Shown here one piece after another: positions 33,131 through 45,519 of a DNA stretch of 64,000 nt (positions within the stretch are counted from its first letter, which is position 1; every line of letters begins with the position of its first letter). This DNA comes from Diphasiastrum complanatum (Eukaryota > Streptophyta > Lycopodiopsida > Lycopodiales > Lycopodiaceae). The translations under genes and the position numbers were made by a program. The notes below the pieces were generated by a model that was given only the letters and a program-made list of their open reading frames with translations, did no database searches and was not told the DNA's origin. The DNA is taken from positions 48,175,241 through 48,239,240 of the forward strand of contig CM055093.1 of the NCBI GenBank assembly GCA_029204225.1. The letters are read 5' to 3'.

Positions 33131-33792
33131 ATTAGGTAAAAAAAATAAAAAATGCGTAAAATCGCGTGCATTTTTATCGGGCTGTTCTTGGAGTTCAGTT
33201 CTTGGAGAAGCGATGTTCGTGAATTGTTTTTAAAACAATATTTTTGAGTTGCATTCAACATTTGGATCAAACAACAAACCAAGCATGAGGTACTTTTCAT
33301 TTTATATTTTATTGTATTACTTCATGTCCATTATGAATGAAATACTTTATTGCATTGCCTTGTGCACATCATAAATTTCATTTAGATTTCTATATATGAT
33401 ATTGATTGTTGTTTTGAAATCCGACATTGCACATGGTTTTAATTTCTAAGTTGGTTATTACGTCAATCCACATCTCTAAATTTGACATTGCAATTTTCAA
33501 AAAAAGAACATTGCACATATAAACGCAATGGCAATATAGCACATCATTTGCAATAATAATATTTTCATAATATGAATCAATGTATTACAAAATCGGTGCT
33601 TTAATGCGAGTCTTTCTAGATCTAACATCAACTAAAATTTATAAACCTAATCTACTCGTCGTCGTCGTGACGTCTAGTCTGCATGAACACAAGCAAACAA
33701 ACTACATTAATATTAAATGCTTGATCGTATTAAATTAAATAAAATTGACGTTAGAATACAACCCACATTAGTATGAATACAAAAACTAGTAT
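33131..33792 (-). pseudogene. En/Spm-like gene, last exon and 3' region
   Basis: On the minus strand a polypyrimidine/ATGCAG acceptor near 33686 is followed by a very short exon encoding TRRHDDDE and a stop, an acidic tail of the kind that ends these proteins. The rest is AT-rich 3' region. Linked to the exons at 39898-40673 only by position and strand, since copia-H lies between. Confidence 0.35.
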
Positions 33793-34638
33793 TGATAAAT
33801 TTTTAATGTTTAGGACAATAATAATTGTACTTAACAATCATAGAGAGCTATGGATCTATCAAGTTCTACACATTAGATCTTGATCTAGATTCACTACACT
33901 TGGATTTAAGCAAGAGCAATGGATCAACACATCATAAATTAGTGAAGGCGGACTCACACGTGTGGAGTATTGTCCACAGTACGGCCTGCACTCAAAAGAA
34001 CAAGCACAATAGTTCTAGATAGCAATCATTCATAGAAATCACAAGACAAATGACTAGAAATCTCACAAAGGTGTCGAATGCAAAAGTCTCATCAATCTTC
34101 TTAGCAAAATGATGATTCTTTTATGGATCAAGTACATCCACGAGTCTGGTACAATCCAGCAGGTCTTCACATGTGTGAAGAGTGCCACATCACTTAGATC
34201 TATCCATTTGATCCATCCTTGATCCTTATCCAAAGTTGACCTTCTAGAATATGGCTAAAATCCAAAGAGCTAATCTCCTAGAATATAAGAGTATTCCCTA
34301 AAAAATAGGATCTAAGGAAAATGGTCAACTCTTATCCTCTAGAACTCTATACACACGTGTGAACATCCACTTGCCATGTGGGAGCATTTACTCATGCACA
34401 TGCAAGGAAAAGTTGATTTCTAGGTGATAAGTCAACTTGACTAAAAAACTAGTCATATCATGTTCACACTAACTAGATTGATACAAAATCAATTTAGATA
34501 TATACAAGTATGAAAAGTACATCCTTTCACACATGGGAACAGGCTCCACACGTGTGAAATTAGATCATCAACATTGTTCTAATATTTGATCATTATCTAC
34601 AATAACCAATGTCAAGTGAGAAGTGACAAATTTCAACA
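33793..34638 (-). repeat. copia-H 3' LTR (846 bp)
   Basis: Minus strand TGTTGAAATTTGTCACTTC ... AAAAATTTATCA. Contains several CACACGTGTG-type palindromes (about 33950, 34165, 34350 and 34540). Confidence 0.93.
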
Positions 34639-34651
34639 CTCCTCCTCACTT

Positions 34652-36860
34652 CTAACTTGGCAAATCTAATGTACATCTATCTACAATTCCAAGAGCATAT
34701 ATTAACTTAAAAAATGGATCTTTGGACAATGGCTTGGTTAAGATATCAACTATGCATTCGGATGATGGTACATGATGTAGTTGCACCTCCTTGGATTGTA
34801 CCTTCTCTCTCACAAAGTGGTGAGCTATCTCAATATGCTTTGTTCTAGCATGGAAGATAGGATTTGAAGCAATTTGTTGAGAATCATGATTGTCACAAAA
34901 TATGTAAGGGATCTTCTCGGTTTCTAGCACATGTAGCTCCATCAAGAGTCTTCTTAGCCATAGGAGCTCTTTGGTTGTTGAAGTTAATGCCTTGTACTCG
35001 GCTTCACAAGAAGATAGTGAGATAGTATCTTGCTTTTTGGAAAGCCAAGATATTACTCATCCACAAAGAAATGTTGCAAATGCACTAATGGACTTCCTAT
35101 CCATCTTGTCACCTGCAAAATCTGAATCCGAGTAGGGTCTCAAGTGCAAGTTAGATCCTTCATAAAGTATGCCAAAAAATCTAGTACTAGAAACTTATCT
35201 AAGTACCCTCTTGGCACTTTTCCAATGATGAACTAAAGGAGCTTGCATACTTTGACTCAACTTGCTTACACAAAAACAAGTCAGGTCTAGTGATGGTTAA
35301 ATAGATTAGAGAGCCTGTAAGCTTCCTAAAGAGGTTGATGTCCTCAAAGGATGTTTCATCGCCTTCATAAGTTGCTTTCACAACATGCTCCATAGGGGTG
35401 TCAATCCCCTTACAATCTTTCATACCAAATCTTTCAAGAATGGAAGTAGCGTACTTAGATTGACTTATGAAAGTACAATTGCTACTTCTAGACACTTCTA
35501 TCCCAAGTATAAACTTTAGGAAGCCTAGATCTACCATCTTAAACTCCCTAGATGAATCAACTTTTACTTTTTATGCCTTCATCATCATTTCTTGTCATAA
35601 TGATGTCATCAACATAAAGCACCAAAATGATGATCTTTCCTTCATTACATTTGAGATATAAAAAAGGTTCATAAGCACTTGGTACAAATCCAAGGGAATA
35701 GAGAAAATCATGCAACCTAGAATACCAAGCTCTAGGTGCTTGCTTCAAGCCATATAGGCTCTTCCTTAAGTAGCACACTTTTTGCTCCTCACCAACCTTG
35801 ATGAAGCCCTCGGGGTGGATCATGTAGATTTCCTCTTCTAAGAAGCCATTCAAGAAAGCATTTGTCACATCCATTTCGTAGAGATCCCACTTGAACAAAG
35901 TAGCAATGCAAATGATTAATCTAATAGTTACAAGCTTAGCTATAGATGCAAATGCTTCTTCATAATCCAATCCTTTTATTTGAAGAAATCCCTTAGCAAC
36001 AAGCCTAGCTTTGTACTTACTAATAGATCCATCTTTATTGTACTTTATTCTATAAATCCACTTACATGCAAGTGGTTTTCTCTTGGAAGATTTACAAGAT
36101 TACAAGTATGATTTTCTTCTAATACATCATACTCTACTTGCATTGCATCTCTCCAAACTTTAGATCTATATGCTTCTTTAAAAGATGACGGTTCTTCAAG
36201 CAATGTAGCTAAGAAAGAGTAAGAGGTAGAAGATGTAGAGTCTTCCTTTTGCTTTCCCTTGTCCACATAGGTGAGCCTTGAGGGCTCAACCTTGCTTCTT
36301 GATGATATTCTCGGCCCACTTTGACTCGGATCCTTGTCTCCATCCTTGGGTTTGTCAATATCCTCCTCGGGTTTGTCAAGATCCTCCTTGGGTTTGTCAA
36401 GATCTTCAATGCACAATAGTTAGATCCATTAGACAAGCTCTTAGCAGATTGTGACTCATCAAAAAGTACATCCTTTCTTACCTTTACTTTCTTGGATACA
36501 GGATCATATATCCTATAGCCCTTGCTATTTTCTCCATAGCCAACAAAAATCCCTTTGAAGGAGGTAGCATCTTCCTTCATTCTTGTCTCCAAAGGGATGT
36601 GGACATAACAAATACATCCAAAGATCTTAAAATATTTTACATTGGATTTCCTACCAAACAAAACTTGATAAGGTGAGATCCCATCTATAGCACTACTAGG
36701 AAGTCTATTACACAAGTAATTAGCACATGTTATAGCTTCTCCCCAAAATGAGATGGAAAGTGATGCATCAAGTCTTAAAGACTTTGCACATTCACATAGA
36801 CTCCTATTTTTCCTCTCGGCTACCCCATTTTGTTGGGGGGTGTGATAGTAACTCATTCCA
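34652..36860 (-). pseudogene. copia-H integrase C-terminal part, RT and RNase H
   Basis: Minus strand. YYHTPQQNGVAERKNRSLCE (integrase catalytic E) through a long open frame to the hinge, where an 18-bp unit encoding DKPKED / LTNPRRI is repeated three times (about 36345-36410). RT: DYEEAFASIAKLVTIRL, MDVTNAFLNGFLEEEIYM, YGLKQAPRAWYSRL, LVLYVDDIIMT (catalytic YVDD intact), then IEVSRSSNCTFISQSKYA. RNase H: FCDNHDSQQIASNPIFHAR, TKHIEIAHHFVREKV, IVDILTKPLSKDPF. Frame breaks at the gag-pol hinge/RT border, after RT, and before RNase H. Better preserved than most copies here but not functional. Confidence 0.9.
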
Positions 36861-38434
36861 TGTGAATCTAGTACAATCATCTATAAAAGTTACATACATC
36901 AAGGCACCTCCATTACTTGCATGTGAAAAACTATGTACATCAGAATGTATGAGATCCAAGGGAGAGGTAGATCTTGATGAAGATATCTTGTAAGAAGATT
37001 TGTGTGACTTTGCAAGGCCACATGCCTCCCACATCTTTCCACACTTCTTGAAAGCTCTTGGTAGGCCGAGAGCTAGTTCCTTGCTTGCCATTGACTCCAT
37101 AGATTGAAGATTAGGATGGCCTAATCTCTTATGCCAAAGCTCCACTTGAGATAGCTCCTCCCTAGCCAATTTAACACTTTCATTTGCAACATTAGCATCC
37201 AACTTGAAAAGTCTATCTTGCTTAATGCCACTAGTTATGCACTTATCATTTTTCAAGATGTAACAAACTCCATTCTTGAAATGTACATCTAGTCCATCGT
37301 CCATTAATTGTCCTACACTAAGCAAGTTTCTTGAAATGATAGAATCTAGATCTATCCTTTTAGATGTGTCTAAGCAAAGAGGAATAGATCCTATGCCATC
37401 TATCTTGCATGCTTGATCACTAGCAGTGTATATTGACTTCTTAGAGTCATTACAAGATAGAAGAGTATAGAAATAATGCTTGTTAAAAGACATGTGGGAA
37501 CTAGCCCCACTATCTATCCACCATGTGTCTTGACTTGAAGTTGATGTAGATGCAACCACCAAGGATGTGTTGAATACATCCTCACCTTCTTCCTCTTGAG
37601 CAATGTTCCCTTGATCTCCATTGGCTTGTTGATTCTTCTTCAAGTAGAATTCCGAGGCAAAGTGTCTTTTCTTCCCACAAAAGAAACACTTGAGCTTTTC
37701 TTTGTTCTTCACCTTGCCTTTTGAAGTAGATCCTCCATTCTTCATCTCGGCCTCCTTGCCTTGGTTCTTCTTGAATGGATGTTGCTTCTTCTTGCCTTTG
37801 GATGTAAAGTTTGCTTTCTCCTCTCCTCCATTAAGTGACATGCCATCCATGCTTGTCGTGAGGTGTAGAAGCCTACTCTCCTTGGCCACAAGAACATTGT
37901 GCAACTTTTCAATGGATGGAAGAGTGTCTTGAATAGCAAATTATTGGACTAAGTTGGTGAACTCATCACCTAGGCCATTCAGAATGACTTGTACTAGCTC
38001 TTGATCTTGGATCTTCTCTCCTATTGCACTTAATTCCTTGTTAAGAGATATCTAAGGACATACTCTTGTCCACTCTCTCCACTTCCTTTCATGCTTTGGA
38101 AAACTTGATTTCTTAGCATGAGGATTCTTGAAGTATTATTGGATTCATAGATGCTCTTTAATGAATCCCAAGCCTCTTTGGATGAGGCACAAGAAGACAC
38201 CTCTTTCAAGAGGTCATTGAATACATTCAACTTTATGCAATATAGAGCTAATCTTGCTCTCTTCTTGTATTTGGTTTGTTCTTGGGGAGCTTGAGGCTCT
38301 TCCTCAACTCCAAGAACTATGTCAAAGAGATCATGGATCACTAGGAGTGATTCCATTCTCACTTTCCAAATGGAATAATTTGTGGAAGTGAGTCTCTCAC
38401 TTGATTCCAACTAATATCCACCCATGGATGACAT
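36804..38434 (-). pseudogene. copia-H gag, protease and integrase N-terminal part
   Basis: Starts at ATG 38434 (MSSMGGY) with a TAG at codon 8 (38411-38413). Gag is then open from MESSERLTSTNYSIWKV to VLRYLLTRN, frameshifts near 38040, and resumes at 37939. Zinc knuckle C-F-F-C..H..F has lost the last cysteine. Protease WIDSGASSHMSF is intact. Pre-integrase WHKRLGHPN and the first integrase block (LIHSDVHSF, YVTFIDDCTRFT) are present. A deletion of about 140 codons then removes the second catalytic D and joins to the YYHTPQQNGV block in another frame. Confidence 0.9.
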
Positions 38435-39028
38435 TGTAGATGAATGCTCTTCTAAAAATCACAAAGATTTTTGAATTTTAAAAGATCTATGAAAGACCTA
38501 AAGCTTACAAGATTGCCTATAGCCTTGTCTCTATCAAACTAGCACACAAGCTTGAATGATACACAAAGAACTTGCCAAAAATTCATAGCTTTCACTCTCA
38601 CAAAAATTTTGCTTTACACTATTTTTTAGAGATTTCACTTCAACTAAGAATCTGAACAAATCAACCTCTAAGATCTGATCTTAGACTCTAAAACAAAAAT
38701 GCTTCAATGATCCAAAACTCTATTTGGTCATAGGCATTAGCTAGATTGAATCTAGATCAATACTATGCTTCAAAAAGCACAAAAAATGAACTAGAATTGT
38801 GATTTTGGGACCAACAAACACAAAGTAACTTGAAATGAAAGTTGTTGTACGGTTTCACATGTGTGAAAAGTACATACACAGCCTCCAAGTCTATTTGATC
38901 CAAATGAATAAAAGCTAATACTCTAGATGAACTCGCCCTCACTAGTATTGGCCAAAAACAAATTTTGCCAATGATCTTTACAAGTCTTATGATTCAAATG
39001 ATCACTCTCTTACTTAGCTCTGATACCA

Positions 39029-39892
39029 TGATAAATTTTCAGTTTCTAGGACAATAATGATTGTACTTAACAATCATAGAGAGTTATTGGTTGCTTAATC
39101 AATGGATCTATCAAGTTCTACACATTAGATCTTGATCTAGATTCACTACACTTGGATTTAAGCAAGAACAATGGATCAACACATCATAAATTAGTGAAGG
39201 CAACCTCACTGCATGTGGAGTACTGTCCACAATATGGCCTGCATCTGAAACAACAAGTACAATAGTTCTAGATAGCAATCATTCATAGAAATCACAAGAC
39301 AAATGACTAGAAATCTCACAAAGGTGTAGAATGCAAAAGTCTCATTAATCTTCTTAGCAAAATGATGATCCTTTTATGAATCAAGTACATCCACGAGTTT
39401 GGTACAGTCCAGCAGGTCTTCACACATGTGAAGAGTGCCATATCACTCAGATCTATCCATTTGATCCATCCTTGATCCCTATCCAAAGTTGACCTTCTAG
39501 AATATGGCTAAAATCCAAAGAGCTAGTCTCCTAGAATATAGGAATATTTCCTACAAAATAGGATCTAAGGAAAATGGTCAACTCTTATCTTCTAGAACTC
39601 TATACACGCGTGTGAACAACCACTTGCCATGTGAGAGCATTTACTCATGCACATGCAAGGAAAAGCTAATTTCTAGGTGACTAGTCAACTTGACTAAAAA
39701 AACTAGTCATATCATGTTCACACTAACTAGATTGATACAAAATCAATTTAGATATATATAAGTATGAAAAGTACATCCTTTCACACGTGGGAACAGGATC
39801 GACACATGTGAAATCAGGTCATCAACATTGTTCTAATGTTTGATCATTATTTACAATAACCAATGTCAAGTGAGAAGTGACAAATTTCATCA
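39029..39892 (-). repeat. copia-H 5' LTR (864 bp)
   Basis: Pairs with 33793-34638. Begins TGATGAAATTTGTCACTTC and ends AAATTTATCA before the primer site at 39028-39017. Confidence 0.93.
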
Positions 39893-39897
39893 GTACT

Positions 39898-40673
39898 TAC
39901 ATTTGGAGGATGACCCTCGCTCTTTAGTTTGTCGACTAATGTGTCGTACGATTTCCTATAGGAATATTCGTATTCCTCCTTAGTTGGCAGACGTCCATAG
40001 TCCGCTAACTATCCATGCATTCAATTTAAGTTGAAATTAATTTAGAGCTACATTGAAGCAGCTAGTCATAATGCATATTAAAACATAAAAACATATGAAA
40101 TCAAAGATGTTTATCATGAGTAGTGTAAGTTTACTTATCATGCTTGCTTGCAATCCTGCCTTTCCGCTCGAGCCCAACCTAGAATTGCCTATCCCATGCA
40201 TCCTAGCGGCTGCAGCATCTTTCTGAATCTTGTATTTATTTGGTGTTTGTTCATCCGCTTTGACATGGCCTAATCCATAAGCTCATATGCTTATGAATTT
40301 CTTTCTCCTCGAATTCTTCTTCTTGTTGGAATTCATCACGAAGGGTACGAATAACCTGTCGTTTATTGGCGGCAGGTTGTTCGGACCATTTACTAAATAA
40401 TCTGTCGCCAAAATGGCGTTGGCATAAAGAATAGAGTCGGTCCAAAGCCACCCTCCCTTTTCTATTGGCAATTATATTGCCTTGAGGATCCACGTCATAA
40501 TAAGGATTTGTGGATGACTCTTCGGTGGGGGCGGGAGCCGCGGCCACTTGTGAGGGACCACCCTCATCTTGGCTAAGCATACTTTGCAGTTGTGTTTTCT
40601 GCTCAGAAGTTAATGATTCATATAAGTTTTTTATATTGTCTCCCGAGCTTTCACCACTGCCTGACCCCGACAT
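39898..40673 (-). pseudogene. plant En/Spm-type transposon accessory protein (Ptta-like)
   Basis: Minus strand from ATG 40673 (MSGSGSGESSGDNIKNLYES). Low-complexity start, then YYDVDPQGNIIANRKGRV, a basic/aromatic helical block (LDRLYSLCQRHFGDRLFSKW) and an acidic stretch rich in E. A one-base frameshift near 40275 leads into KADEQTPNKYKIQKDAAAAR. A GTAAAC donor near 40145 ends this exon. The next exon (about 40012-39906) reads LADYGRLPTKEEYEYSYRKS and ends at a perfect GTAAGT donor (39902), where copia-H is inserted. The layout matches the 'transposase, Ptta/En/Spm, plant' family. Possible role: binding of the subterminal repeats (inference). Dead by frameshift and insertion. Confidence 0.6.
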
Positions 40674-40799
40674 GATTACTACATTCATAAACATACAATA
40701 CATTACAATAAACCCTAATATATTGAAATGAAGTAGAAAAGAAAATCGATTACAGCACTTTAATGTATATTGGAGTGGGACTTTCACATGTGTTAACAA

Positions 40800-42660
<1,861 letters not shown>

Positions 42661-42829
42661 AAACAATGATCTTCAAGCACTGATCTTGAAGCACCCTCAA
42701 GCACTGATCTTCAAGCCCTCGAGCCCTCAAGCACTGATCGCCCTCAATCGCTCCAAAGATGCTCAAATCTGCAACAAACAAAGTGAGAGAGAAGGCACTG
42801 GATCGCGTGAATTCAAAGATTGAAACAGA
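42661..42829. repeat. CAAGCACTGATCTT short tandem repeats
   Basis: Four to five copies of CAAGCACTGATC(TT) between 42672 and 42745, just inside the right subterminal region of the En/Spm-like element. Confidence 0.7.
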
Positions 42830-43165
42830 CGTCGGAATCCGACGTCTATGCCGGCCCGGACAACAGCTGCCAGATGCCATGGACAGGCTTTTCCGTCGGA
42901 TTCCGACGTCCACATCGGATTACACCTATTTAAAAAAAAAAAATGTATGGCAGGTCATATCCACGTCTGCAAGTCGGAATCCGACATGTCGAACTCCGAC
43001 GTGCCTTTGAAAAATTGGTTGCTACCCATATTTCCTGATCGCCGGACTTTGATTTTCGGATTTTTTACTGGGACGTCGGACTTCGACGTGTCGGATTGCG
43101 ATGGATTATGAAATTTTCGAGCATACGTCGGACGCCCACGTCGGAATCTGCGCGATATGTTATTG
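42830..43165. repeat. palindromic subterminal repeats, right edge
   Basis: GACGTCGGAATCCGACGTC at 42829-42847, and several variants to about 43155. Same motif as the left edge at 32740-33130. Confidence 0.8.
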
Positions 43166-43189
43166 TGTGAGGGTCTGCAATTTCTTGGA

Positions 43190-43385
43190 GATGTGTCGCT
43201 CTGCAAATGCTGCGAACTTCTTGAATCCATATACGTCGCTACCAATCGCAGACAATGCAAAAATCAATAACACAATAACATATGTAATGCATTGATCACA
43301 ATTAGAAGAATTGAATGTTTTTTGTATTTTGTTTTCTTTCAGAGTGTCACAGTCGGCAGTGCATCGCGACATGGCGGCTCTCTCT
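43190..43385 (-). repeat. copia-G-like LTR segment
   Basis: About 150 bp match 29895-30045 (TACGTCGCTACCAATCGCAG and following, GAATGTTTTTTGTATTTTG, GCGACATGGCGGC). Likely remains of the 5' LTR of copia-G or a relative on the far side of the En/Spm-like element. Confidence 0.6.
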
Positions 43386-43941
43386 CTTTTTCTTGCATAC
43401 ATGAGATGCACCTTTATATGCAAGTCATAAATAGCAAAAAGTAGCATCTCTCTCTTTTTTGCATGCATCCCTAGCCTCTCAACCTGCACTCTGCACCAAC
43501 ATCATCATCAACAACAATAATGAAATAAAGATTATATTTTTGCATTCACAAAATCATTTCTTATGGATTTTTTTTATTGTTGTCATATCAGATCTACTTA
43601 TGCACACACTTTGAATAAGAGTTCAATCCTTGATGTATGAAAAGAAAATGCTAACCAGTATGTAGAGTTTCAAGACAACTAGGATGTGAAAATAACCAAT
43701 TATCTTGCATTCAACCTTAAACAATCATGTTTTTTAATCAAGAAATTTGTGGCAACGCCTTTGTGGTATAACATAGATCTTTGATGTACAGTATCTCAAT
43801 TCACCTTATGGACTTTATACTTTCTGCATGCATTCCTTTGTGCTCCGATATATTTTCTCATCTTTTATCAATGAAAACAAGAAGTTTCTTCTTTTTCATC
43901 AATCAACTAGTTGCCAAACAATGATTACTACGCTTCTATGG

Positions 43942-43976
<35 letters not shown>

Positions 43977-44507
43977 TTGGCATTTCATACTATCAATAAT
44001 ATTAGTTTATTGAACAAATCTAATTGTTTGTAAATGTGGCTTATATTATTCTTGTATTTGGGATTCTAATCACCTTGAAAAATCCTTATTAAAAGAAACC
44101 GATTTGCATGAGCGGATTTTAAATTTGAATGTAGACATACTAAAGCACCTTTCCCATCCCACAACCATAGAAAGAGCGAGAGAGAGCAGATCGTACGCTT
44201 CAATGAAAACTGTCTACGTTCATTGAATCTTCTCTTCTTCTTCGCATTGCTCCAAGCGCCCGGCTGCTGCTATGTGCCAAACACGAAGATCCACTTTCCA
44301 CACCAGCCGTTAATGAGGCCCTAACTTTTAGGGGTTCTCTTATGGATTGCATTAACGAAAGCTTAGCAGCCAGAACATTTTGGGTTTTGATGAATTGAAA
44401 AGCACACTTCAAGCCATGTGGGCTTAGGTTTTATTGCAGATCAGACCTAAACCTAACTAGCTACGTGGCTCCCACCTCAGCGTGGAGGAGATGTTTGTTT
44501 TTTCTAC
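43386..44507. other. no gene; upstream region of the sulfate transporter
   Basis: Contains a short (GA)n run at 43943-43972 and otherwise ordinary AT-rich DNA. The proximal 300 bp are presumably promoter. Confidence 0.5.
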
Positions 44508-44515
44508 TATAAAAG
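44508..44515 (+). promoter_or_regulatory. probable TATA box of the sulfate transporter gene
   Basis: TATAAAAG, about 1.0 kb upstream of the start codon. A transcription start near 44540 would give a 5' untranslated region with at least one intron: donor GAG/GTAAAA at 44818, acceptor TTTCAG ending at 44928. Confidence 0.45.
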
Positions 44516-45519
44516 TTTCCGGTAAGATCATGTCACACAATTCTTTCAATCAGCAATTTCTAGTGATGCCTGCGTGCGATCGAGAAGACCCTTTGTATTC
44601 TCTATCCTTAGACGTATCAGATTCAGTTGATCTGCTTGGAAAAATTTGAGCTTGACAATGTATAATTGTACAGCTTGGACTTTTGTTGAATTCAGCCAAA
44701 GAGTCATGTGAAAGTGATTTAATAATTGGCAGTTGCGTTTCTGATGAATCTATTGGGGTGTTGGAACTGTCTGCATTCTGTTTGCGCATAAGCATTTAGA
44801 GTTGCGGCTTCATTGAGGTAAAATGGACTGCCCTTTCTTTTGCTATTATTTATTTTATGGAAAATTGACGTATTATGCCATTGGCTCACTGCATGTCTAA
44901 TAGTTTTGCTCTATTCTTTCGATTTCAGCTCCCTAGAATAATGCACACACAGTTCACAACACTAGGTTAATATGTAGCCAGCTCTTAGCCTGTAATGCAT
45001 GCCCATGTGCTGCGTACCAGAATTATGTTTGCTCTTGTTTGCATGCTCGTTTGATAGAGAATGCACTCTTGCCTGTAGTTTTACATTCGCTTACCCACTA
45101 GCGCAACGAGAAGTATCCTTCCGTTTCCATCTAAAACACCTATATGTGTTGGTAAATTACCGTTCAATCCAGATTGCCCGGGTACTGTTATTGAGAGTAT
45201 ACATAAAGATCATCGTTGTTCACTTGTCATTCATTTTTTCTGTTCTCAAGCAATAGGTAGTAGTTTAGTCAGTACATTCTTACAAATCCAAGAACTTCGG
45301 AATACAAACAAATATAGCTTAGAGCCCTTGTTGAGAGTGGGCTTACCAGCATATGCTTACTTTGCTGAAAATAGGTAACATGTCAGAAGGTCTTGAAATA
45401 ATACTCTATCCAGATTCCTGTGGGTCTTTATATTGGTTTGTGAAAACTGTGGAAAATCTCGCAGAAAAGTTGACTTCTCCTGGTTCTTACGTGATTAAAT
45501 CAGCTGGGAATCTGCATTC

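Larger units (their letters stand above)
33793..39892 (-). mobile_element. copia-H, complete length with both LTRs, coding region decayed
   Basis: 3' LTR 33793-34638, 5' LTR 39029-39892, primer site TGGTATCAGAGC (39028 to 39017), polypurine GAGGAGGAG next to 34639, gag from 38434, pol to 34652. LTRs are very similar with a few indels, so the insertion is fairly young for this window. Flanks (AGTAT on the left, GTACT on the right) do not give a clean 5-bp duplication. Inserted at the start of an intron of the En/Spm-like gene. Confidence 0.92.

Noticed and set aside
33788-39897. Clean 5-bp target duplication for copia-H
   Set aside because: Flanks are AGTAT and GTACT; they only resemble each other when shifted by one base, so it was not claimed.
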